A stretch of DNA of 19,685 nucleotides from Arenicellales bacterium. GTDB taxonomy: Bacteria; Pseudomonadota; Gammaproteobacteria; Arenicellales; UBA868. Below are positions 14,058-19,685 of this stretch, piece by piece. The DNA lies in the NCBI GenBank assembly GCA_028825345.1, contig JAPKAJ010000011.1, positions 1 to 19,685 of the forward strand, written 5' to 3'. The stretch's first letter is position 1. Each line of letters opens with the position of its first letter. A program made the position numbers and the translations under genes. Below the pieces are notes generated by a model. That model worked only from the letters and a program-made list of their open reading frames with translations, had not been told where the DNA came from and did not search any database.

Positions 14058-15539
14058 TCAGTGTGTTGCGCGCTCGCGCCCGGTAATCACGGCATCGCCT
14101 GCTGAAAGTTCATTGCTCGTGATCTCAGAATAGGTGTCATCGGACAGGCCGATCCCAACTCTTACAGAGGTAGGACCTTTTGGCCGCCATAACGTGCCAC
14201 GACGCTGGTGGGTGCCAGCCGATTCGGCCCGCATTTCACGGTAGCGTATTCTCTGATCCTCGCTGAGCAATGTTTCAATGCGACCGAAAGCCTGATTGCG
14301 CAATTGGGTTTTGGCATTTTTTCTGGCTTGCTCTTCCATGCCCGATTCGTGCAGTGCGCGTATTGCCTCACCCATCTCACGGAACACAGCTGTAACCGCG
14401 GATCGCTGCTCATCGCTGAGTTCCAGCGCTGCGGCAAGTTTTTCGATCCGCGCCACAGCCTGTTGACGGCCATTCTTGGCCGTCGATCCGGAGGCTTTGG
14501 ACAGGCCTTCAGGTTTAAAACGAAGTGCCGAATTGGGTACCCGAAGTACATTTTCACGCCGGCCAACGATGATCTCCACGGTTGCAGTCATGCCCGGCAA
14601 TAGCGCCTCGTCGTTGTTCCGTGTGGCTACCATTACCCGGTAGGTCACCACGCCTGAGTCGACCTGGGGCGCCTTGCGTATCTGGGTAACGTGGCCGCTG
14701 AATCGCCGGTCAGGGTAAGCATCTACCGTGAATCGAACTTGCTGGTCATCAATAATTCGCCCGATATCTGCCTCATCAACGCTGACCTCAATTTGTACAT
14801 CGCGTAGATCCTTGGCCAGCGTAAACAGTACCGGAGCCTGCAGGCTGGCCGCGACGGTCTGTCCGACATCGACATCACGGTTGATAACAACACCGTCCAC
14901 CGGGGAAAGGATCACGGTATAGCCCAGGTCCAGTTCACGCTCGCGCAGACTGCCCGAACGGGAATCGACCTGAGCCTTTGCCGAGAGCACTTGGGCCTGT
15001 TGCTTCACAAGGCGCGCTGCAATGCTTTCAAGGCGCGCATGCGCCTGGTCGCGCTGCGCGAGCGCACTACCGACCACACTTTCGGATACGAGCTTACGTT
15101 GGAAGAGGATACGCTGGCGTTTCAGGTCTTTTTCCAGTTCGCCCAGCGCTGCTATCGCGCCGCTGCGTTCGGCCCGTAGTTCATCCAGGACAGCTTTCTG
15201 CATGGCGACATTGGCTTGGGTATAAGCGAGATCGGCACGCGCCACCTCGACCCGGACTTCAAAAGCGGCAGGATCGATGCGGGCCAGTACTTGTCCGGTT
15301 GCTACTTTTGAATTGAAATTGACCAGTACTGCGGCAATCTGACCGGAGACCTGCGAACTGATATCGACGGTCATCACCGGATCGACTCGCCCGGTCGCTG
15401 ATACCACCTGCTCAATGGTGCCTTGTTCGACCTGAGTCAGTCGCCAGGCAGGAGGTGGATCCTGGAGTTCTCCCTGGAAGAGCCAAATACCTCCAGCGAT
15501 AGCCGCAGCGAGTGGGATTACTATCAAAGCTTTGCGCAT
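14058..15539 (-). CDS. MacA/HlyD-type periplasmic adaptor with an embedded Spy/CpxP-like LTxxQ segment
   Basis: 493 residues from the ATG at 15539; a TTG at 15569 with AGGT upstream would add ten residues. An N-terminal membrane anchor follows (RKALIVIPLAAAIAGGIWLF). Then come the lipoyl/barrel-sandwich halves (SSQVSGQIAAVLVNFNSKV and VILSPVDGVVINRDVDVGQTV) around a long coiled-coil hairpin (about residues 95-205), a beta-barrel domain ending in LLPGMTATVEI, and the membrane-proximal strand VLRVPNSALRF. Here, instead of continuing directly, there are about 100 extra residues with strongly helical character and two LTxxQ-like motifs, LSDEQR (374-379) and LSEDQR (425-430), before the domain resumes at TSVRVGIGLSDDTYSEI and GDAVITG. 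It links the inner-membrane permease to an outer-membrane channel. It is the first gene of the exporter operon. Confidence 0.92.
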   Translation of the reverse strand: MRKALIVIPLAAAIAGGIWLFQGELQDPPPAWRLTQVEQGTIEQVVSATGRVDPVMTVDISSQVSGQIAAVLVNFNSKVATGQVLARIDPAAFEVRVEVARADLAYTQANVAMQKAVLDELRAERSGAIAALGELEKDLKRQRILFQRKLVSESVVGSALAQRDQAHARLESIAARLVKQQAQVLSAKAQVDSRSGSLRERELDLGYTVILSPVDGVVINRDVDVGQTVAASLQAPVLFTLAKDLRDVQIEVSVDEADIGRIIDDQQVRFTVDAYPDRRFSGHVTQIRKAPQVDSGVVTYRVMVATRNNDEALLPGMTATVEIIVGRRENVLRVPNSALRFKPEGLSKASGSTAKNGRQQAVARIEKLAAALELSDEQRSAVTAVFREMGEAIRALHESGMEEQARKNAKTQLRNQAFGRIETLLSEDQRIRYREMRAESAGTHQRRGTLWRPKGPTSVRVGIGLSDDTYSEITSNELSAGDAVITGRERATH

Positions 15540-15743
15540 GAATGTGTTCGTTAGTAACTTCGTATGCAAGAACTATACCTGTAACTATCCCAAAGACTAA
15601 TTACCATAGTATGAAATGGTCGCTGCCCCCGGTTTTGTTGGAACTTAATCGCGTGATAAAGATAAAAATGCCACAGACTTTGTGCTGACGGCCCGGCGCG
15701 CACATAATCCAACGAAGCAAAGTTGCTAACGCTCGAGTGTGCG
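15540..15743. other. Divergent intergenic region between exporter operon and tupC-like gene
   Basis: About 200 bases without a convincing gene. Frames read here on the minus strand are shadows of the ATPase gene. It must hold promoters for both directions. On the plus side TTGGAA (15638-15643), 17 bases, GATAAA (15661-15666) is a plausible promoter for the ATPase gene. On the minus side only a TATAGT near 15577-15582 resembles a -10 element. Confidence 0.4.
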
Positions 15744-16511
15744 ATGGATTCACCCACAACATATGGGGCCACAGCTGTTTCCCCGGCTGATGCCAGCTTC
15801 GAATTACTGCCACTTCGGGTGAGCACCCTTGGCTTCGATGCCGGTGGCGAGACTTTACTTGGCGATGTAAATTTTACGCTGGAACGCCAAGGACGTACCT
15901 GTGTGGTTGGGCCAAACGGTGCTGGCAAGAGTCTACTGCTGCGCCTTTGTCACGGCCTGCTCAGACCTACCCGCGGTGAGGCCCGCTGGGCCGGAGGCAG
16001 TGTGGCCCAGCAACGCCGCGCCCAGGCGATGGTGTTTCAGCGCCCGGCACTTTTACGCCGCTCGGTACAGGCGAATGTCGAACATGCCCTGGCGGCGCGG
16101 GATACTCCGCGGGGCGAACGACACGAAAGGGCGCTGTCAGCGCTCGAAAAAACCGGACTGGTCGAACTGGCCCGGCGTGATGCGCGGGTACTCTCCGGTG
16201 GCGAACAGCAGCGCCTTGCATTGGCGCGAGCCTGGGTTTTGGAGCCTCGTGTGCTGTTTCTGGATGAGCCTACGGCCCACCTCGACCCCGCAGCAACGCA
16301 AGCTGTCGAAGAGATCATCACTCGGATTGATGATGAAGGCGTTCGTATCATCATGGTATCTCATGACATGGGGCAGGTTCGACGCATTGCCAGTGAGGTA
16401 CTGTTTCTTCATAACGGACGGCTGGTTGAGCACAGTCCTGTTGAAAGCTTCCTCGATGCGCCTGGCACAAAGCTCGGAGCCGCTTTCGTAGAGGGTCGCT
16501 TGCTCTGGTAG
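15744..16511 (+). CDS. tupC: ABC transporter ATP-binding protein, tungstate TupC-like
   Basis: 255 residues from the ATG at 15744; an upstream TTG at 15723 in frame is less likely. Walker A GPNGAGKS (56-63), Q-loop AMVFQRPALLRRS (95-107), signature LSGGEQQR (150-157), Walker B VLFLDEPTAHLDP (170-182) and switch His207 are intact. The NGAGKSLLLRLCHGLLRPTRG stretch, the MVFQRP/LRRS Q-loop and the C-terminal EGRLLW are characteristic of the ATPase annotated TupC in proteobacterial tungstate/molybdate importers, where it energises TupB with binding protein TupA. Neither tupA nor tupB is on either side: upstream is the divergent exporter operon, downstream (16 bases) the convergent HAD gene. It is therefore an orphan in this window. 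Substrate is by family resemblance only. Confidence 0.8.
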   Translation: MDSPTTYGATAVSPADASFELLPLRVSTLGFDAGGETLLGDVNFTLERQGRTCVVGPNGAGKSLLLRLCHGLLRPTRGEARWAGGSVAQQRRAQAMVFQRPALLRRSVQANVEHALAARDTPRGERHERALSALEKTGLVELARRDARVLSGGEQQRLALARAWVLEPRVLFLDEPTAHLDPAATQAVEEIITRIDDEGVRIIMVSHDMGQVRRIASEVLFLHNGRLVEHSPVESFLDAPGTKLGAAFVEGRLLW

Positions 16512-16527
16512 TCGCGGATGGTCGGCC

Positions 16528-17376
16528 TTAGTTAAAACTCGTTAGCCAATGCGAAACGGCATCGCTGAAGCCTCCATCGCTATGGTGTGCCACCACAACA
16601 AACTCGCGGGAGAGTTCGGCCGGCGCATTAGCAACGACACAAGAGACGCCAGCCCAGCGTAGCAGATCGAGATCGTTGTAATCATTGCCAACCGCGAGCG
16701 CTGTTTGGGCGTTAAGATTTAAGTGTTCACAGATCCATGCGGCAGCATGGGATTTACATACTGATTCGGGGAAAATCTCGTACCAGGTGGAGCAGTGATC
16801 CAGCGGTGAGGTCGCACGCAGCACATTAAGTCCAGGTAAGCGTTGACTCAATACATCGTGCAGACCAGCAGGATCTGTTGCAGACACGACAGCCAGCAAC
16901 TGGGTTGCTCCCGCTTGTGGCGTTTCGTTCGGTTGCAGCAATTGGTGACATCCTGCGTACAGGGCAAGGCGTCTATCAAAGTCCGCGTTGTGTTGGCTGA
17001 ATCGTCTCCAGCAGAAATGATGGTTGTCCGGCACCGGGGCATGCACCATGAAGTCCAGTTGCAAATCTTCGAGCACCGTGATCGCCTGGGCGATCTCGAC
17101 AACTCCCAGGCCGAAGTGTTGCAGTGGTTGTACCGGCGGATAGGAAAAAATGCCGGCACCGGAGGAGGTCACCAGCATATCTATGGGAAAGGTTTGATCC
17201 AGCACGCGGTCACACGAGTACAGTGATCTGCCGGTCACTACGATGCGCTGCACACCCAGATCGCCCAGGTGTTTGAGCGTTTCCCGGTTTCGCTCTGATA
17301 GTTGATGGTCTGGCCCCAGCAGCGTGCCGTCCAGATCGGTGAATACGGCCCTGCGGTGATGAGTGCCATGGTTCAT
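16528..17376 (-). CDS. HAD-superfamily hydrolase, Cof-type (class IIB) phosphatase
   Basis: 282 residues. HAD motif I is DLDGT with Asp14 (nucleophile) and Asp16; motif II is Thr48 in VVTGRS; motif III is Lys208 in SVCKSHA; motif IV is GNDYNDLDLL with Asp232 and Asp235 for magnesium. The long cap between motifs II and III (about residues 80-190) and the order of motifs are those of the Cof/SPP-like IIB class, cytoplasmic sugar-phosphate or cofactor-phosphate phosphatases. It lies 48 bases downstream of the glutathione peroxidase gene on the same strand, in a possible thiP-thiQ-gpx-HAD unit; E. coli Cof acts on a thiamine pyrimidine diphosphate precursor, so a thiamine-related role is possible but unproven. 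No clear ribosome binding site before the ATG. Confidence 0.9.
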   Translation of the reverse strand: MNHGTHHRRAVFTDLDGTLLGPDHQLSERNRETLKHLGDLGVQRIVVTGRSLYSCDRVLDQTFPIDMLVTSSGAGIFSYPPVQPLQHFGLGVVEIAQAITVLEDLQLDFMVHAPVPDNHHFCWRRFSQHNADFDRRLALYAGCHQLLQPNETPQAGATQLLAVVSATDPAGLHDVLSQRLPGLNVLRATSPLDHCSTWYEIFPESVCKSHAAAWICEHLNLNAQTALAVGNDYNDLDLLRWAGVSCVVANAPAELSREFVVVAHHSDGGFSDAVSHWLTSFN

Positions 17377-17424
17377 GTGTGGTAGAGGCCGCTGGTTTTA
17401 GAGCCCAGGAGTCAGATGATTTCC

Positions 17425-17970
17425 TTAGAGTAGCGATTCAATCTTTTTGACCAGGTCAACATTGTCAGGTGTAACGGTAGATCCGAAACTTCCCACGATC
17501 TTGCCATCCCGGTCGAGCAGATATTTGTGAAAGTTCCATTTCGGGAATTGACCGGCCTCGTTACCGAGTGCCTGAAAAAGCGGTTCAGCTTTGCGTTTAG
17601 CCACCCGGGATTTTTCAAACATGGGGAACTTGACACTGTAGGTAAGATCGCAGAATTCGCGAACCTTCTCCTCCGAGCGGGGATCCTGAAAAAAGTCATT
17701 AGAAGGAAAGCCCAGTACGACAAAGCCGCGGTCGCTATATTTCTCGTACAACGCTTCCAGACCCTTGAACTGCGGTGTAAAGCCGCAGTAACTGGCGGTA
17801 TTTACCATCAGCAGAACCTTGCCTGCATACGCGTCGCACAGTCGCACCGATTCGTCACTGGCGAGGTAGCGCTTGGTGAAATCGAGATTCACCGGGCAGG
17901 TCTGTGCTGCAGTCGAGGTGGCTGTTGTAAATACCAACACCACAGTCGACAGGATATTGAAAAATCGCAT
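17425..17970 (-). CDS. Periplasmic glutathione peroxidase (GPx/BtuE family, Cys type)
   Basis: 181 residues from the ATG at 17970 (GGAG nine bases upstream); another ATG five codons earlier has a poorer site. A signal peptide is clear: RFFNILSTVVLVFTTATSTAAQ with an A-x-A-type cleavage near residue 22, so the enzyme should be periplasmic, unlike cytoplasmic BtuE. The peroxidatic cysteine is Cys62 in NTASYCGFTPQ, with the rest of the catalytic tetrad Gln67, Trp145 and Asn146 (PKWNFHK). Cys107 in EFCDLTYSVKFPMF sits where the resolving cysteine of thioredoxin-dependent GPx proteins is found. The usual GFPCNQF motif is GFPSNDF here. It reduces peroxides with a thiol donor. It lies 33 bases downstream of thiQ on the same strand. 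Confidence 0.93.
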   Translation of the reverse strand: MRFFNILSTVVLVFTTATSTAAQTCPVNLDFTKRYLASDESVRLCDAYAGKVLLMVNTASYCGFTPQFKGLEALYEKYSDRGFVVLGFPSNDFFQDPRSEEKVREFCDLTYSVKFPMFEKSRVAKRKAEPLFQALGNEAGQFPKWNFHKYLLDRDGKIVGSFGSTVTPDNVDLVKKIESLL

Positions 17971-18003
17971 ACTTTGAATCTCCATCTCATCACAGGCGAC
18001 ATA

Positions 18004-18720
18004 CTACCCGCTTGGCGTGAACTGCAGGTAATCGCGCAGTTCCGGGCTTTGGGGGTTAGCCAAAGTGATACTCGCGGATCCCTGTTCGGTAATCTGGCCT
18101 TCATGCATAAATACCATCCGGTCGGCAATGCGTGCCGCTTCGTGTGGCAGGTGAGAGACCACGATCACCGTTAACCCATGAGTTTGACGCAACTTGTCAA
18201 CCAGGGCGTGCATCTGCTGGCGCAAGCGCGGATCCAGATTGGCAAAGGGTTCGTCCAGCAACAGTAACGGCCTTTTTTGGCAAAGACAGCGGGCCAGGGC
18301 AGCTCTTTGGCGCTCGCCGCCCGATACCTCAGCTGGCCGGCGCCGGCTGATATCACCCAGTTGCGTTGCCGCAAGGGCCTGGTTAATGGTTTCATGATCT
18401 GCCGGGGTGAGGTTTAGACCGGGATGACAGCCGAGCGCGATGTTGTCGTAAAGACTGAGATGAGCAAACAGGTTATGTTCCTGGAACATCATGGTTACCG
18501 GCCGTTGTGCGGGTGCCAAAGAGCCGATATCCTGGTTATCCACAAGGATCGCGCCTCTGTCAGGTGTCTCGAAGCCAGCGATCAACGAGAGCAGTGTTGA
18601 CTTGCCTGCACCGCTGGCTCCAATCAGCGCAGCACATTCCCCCCGGCGCACTTGCAGCGACGCGCAAAGACCCCAGTCGCCCATGGTGAAAGTCAGGCGA
18701 TCAAGTATCAGGAAAGCCAT
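18004..18720 (-). CDS. thiQ: Thiamine ABC importer ATP-binding subunit ThiQ
   Basis: 238 residues. Walker A GASGAGKST (34-42), the ThiQ-typical Q-loop MMFQEHNLFAHLSLYDNIALG (77-97), signature VSGGERQR (132-139), Walker B LLLLDEPFANLDP (152-164) and switch His190 are all present. ThiQ provides ATP hydrolysis for uptake of thiamine and its phosphates by ThiBPQ across the inner membrane. Its start overlaps the end of the thiP gene by 13 bases, the usual translational coupling. The binding protein gene thiB would lie beyond the right edge. A TPP riboswitch, if present, would be upstream of that and is not visible here. Confidence 0.95.
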   Translation of the reverse strand: MAFLILDRLTFTMGDWGLCASLQVRRGECAALIGASGAGKSTLLSLIAGFETPDRGAILVDNQDIGSLAPAQRPVTMMFQEHNLFAHLSLYDNIALGCHPGLNLTPADHETINQALAATQLGDISRRRPAEVSGGERQRAALARCLCQKRPLLLLDEPFANLDPRLRQQMHALVDKLRQTHGLTVIVVSHLPHEAARIADRMVFMHEGQITEQGSASITLANPQSPELRDYLQFTPSG

Positions 18721-19685
18721 CGCCCTACAATCCGATCCAGCGCCCAGAATAAAATCAGACTCATCACAACGAGCACCAGTGCGGTAACAGCAGCTTCATC
18801 GAAGCGGTAGGCACTCATCCGGTGGTAGAGCATGACCGGCAGCGTGATTGCACCGCTGGTATCAAAGAGTGCTGCCACGCCCATATCTCCAAATGACAAC
18901 GCGCTGCCCAGTGCCACAGCAAACGCTGTTGGTTTGCGTATAGCAGGCCAGTCGATGCGGCGGAATCGCTGCCAACCCTGCAGGCCCAGTTGTTCACACA
19001 GCTTGTGGTGGCGCCGTCCTGAGTCGATCAGAACTGGAGCGATGCTGCGCAAGGCGTAGGGCAGTACCATGAGTGCGTTAATTAACGCTATGAGCAAAAG
19101 GGTGACTACCTCTGTTGTGCCGGTCATCAGCGCCCAAAGAAAAAGCCCGGTGCCAATCACCATGGGTGGAACCGCGAGACTTACCGAGCCGGCTAACAGC
19201 ACCAGGTCCGTGGCCCCAGGCCGCCGCTGCACCAACACCAGCCGCCGAGCAGTCATCGCCAGACCCAACGCCAGTACGCTGGCGATTAGTGTTGCTATCA
19301 GCGCAATCCCCAGGCTGCGTGCGGTTGCGCTCCAAAGCGCAGAATCCAGGATAACCCGTAACAGCGGCCCCTCAAGACCCGCAACAACAACCGCTGCGAT
19401 AGGTAAGCCGATAAAGAGCGCACTCACTGTGATCAGCAAGACATCTATAGTTCGATTGAGTGGAGCTTTTCGGTCGGGTCGGTTTCGTACACCTTCTTGC
19501 AGCCCCTGGGTTAGCGGTTGCGAGCGCAGCCATCGAGACATGGTCAGCGCAATCGTTGCGCATAGCACCAGTTGAGTCAGGGCAAGCAGCGTTGCCCGGC
19601 CGGGATCGAAGTCAAAGCGCAGTGCCTGATAAATCGCCACTTCAACTGTGGTTGCTCCAGGCCCCCCGCCAAGGGTCAATACGAC
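18708..19685 (-). CDS. thiP: Thiamine ABC importer permease ThiP, C-terminal part
   Basis: The open frame continues to the right edge; about 325 C-terminal residues are present of a protein normally near 530. It begins in the middle of the first half with LGGGPGATTVEVAIYQALRF and DFDPGRATLLALTQ, which is highly typical of ThiP. The second half has six predicted membrane helices and the EAA-type loop CEQLGLQGWQRFRRIDWPAI, which contacts ThiQ, followed by LGSALSFGDMGVAALF. It is the two-fold-repeat membrane channel of the thiamine/thiamine-phosphate importer. It overlaps thiQ by 13 bases. The truncation is only from the window boundary. Confidence 0.95.
   Translation of the reverse strand, partial: VVLTLGGGPGATTVEVAIYQALRFDFDPGRATLLALTQLVLCATIALTMSRWLRSQPLTQGLQEGVRNRPDRKAPLNRTIDVLLITVSALFIGLPIAAVVVAGLEGPLLRVILDSALWSATARSLGIALIATLIASVLALGLAMTARRLVLVQRRPGATDLVLLAGSVSLAVPPMVIGTGLFLWALMTGTTEVVTLLLIALINALMVLPYALRSIAPVLIDSGRRHHKLCEQLGLQGWQRFRRIDWPAIRKPTAFAVALGSALSFGDMGVAALFDTSGAITLPVMLYHRMSAYRFDEAAVTALVLVVMSLILFWALDRIVGRWLS

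Noticed and set aside
15551..15928. Minus-strand frame beginning MPAPFGPTTQV, overlapping the TupC-like gene start
   Set aside because: This N-terminus is the usual antisense translation of a Walker A region; no ribosome binding site or domain.
17527..18174. 215-codon plus-strand frame
   Set aside because: Antisense to the glutathione peroxidase and thiQ genes, both of which have intact catalytic motifs; no recognisable domain.
19069..19575. 168-codon plus-strand frame
   Set aside because: Antisense to thiP, Ser/Arg-rich, a shadow of the membrane-protein gene.
1..19685. CRISPR arrays, tRNA or rRNA genes, insertion sequences, phage genes
   Set aside because: No regularly spaced direct repeats, cloverleaf-like sequence, transposase or integrase motif was found on reading both strands.

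Overview
The window reads as the chromosome of a gammaproteobacterium of moderate GC content. This assignment is an inference from the proteins: a hexameric arginine-sensitive type ArgB, a ThiP/ThiQ thiamine importer, a TupC-like ATPase, a MacAB-like exporter and a BtuE-like glutathione peroxidase. No rRNA, tRNA, CRISPR array, transposase or integrase gene was recognised.

Left part (1-8040): an accessory catabolic block with alternating strands. It holds an N-terminal piece of a luciferase-like flavin monooxygenase (minus, running off the left edge), a SnoaL/NTF2-like gene broken by one in-frame amber codon, an ALDH-RidA pair (minus), then a plus-strand run of a PcaD-like alpha/beta hydrolase, a PcaC-like carboxymuconolactone decarboxylase, an enoyl-CoA hydratase and an MmgE/PrpD protein, and finally a convergent FAD-dependent DAO-family oxidoreductase (minus). 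Together these look like a complete oxidise, deaminate or hydrolyse, decarboxylate, hydrate sequence for an unidentified (perhaps N-containing or cyclic) compound. The set resembles parts of the Rut (pyrimidine), 2-aminophenol meta-cleavage and protocatechuate pathways but matches none of them. An inverted repeat resembling a GntR-type operator lies between the divergent ridA-like and hydrolase genes, and a good sigma-70 promoter lies before the enoyl-CoA hydratase gene.

Junction (8041-8680): an internally deleted, 5'-truncated relic of a SulP anion transporter, followed by a convincing sigma-32 heat-shock promoter for the next gene.

Middle (8681-11909): a small heat-shock protein with a strong intrinsic terminator, argB, and a convergent amidase-signature enzyme. 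Upstream of the amidase lies a 64-residue cysteine-rich protein on the same strand.

Right part (12070-19685): a tripartite MacAB-type exporter operon (adaptor, ATPase, permease; minus strand). Its adaptor carries an unusual helical insertion with two LTxxQ-like motifs, as in Spy/CpxP proteins. Divergent to it is an orphan TupC-like ATPase. Then come minus-strand genes for a Cof-type HAD phosphatase, a periplasmic glutathione peroxidase, ThiQ and the C-terminal part of ThiP (running off the right edge), which may form one transcription unit thiP-thiQ-gpx-HAD.

The most promising items are the unassigned catabolic cluster with its candidate operator, the adaptor with an embedded Spy-like domain, the amber-interrupted SnoaL gene and the SulP deletion scar at the edge of the catabolic block.
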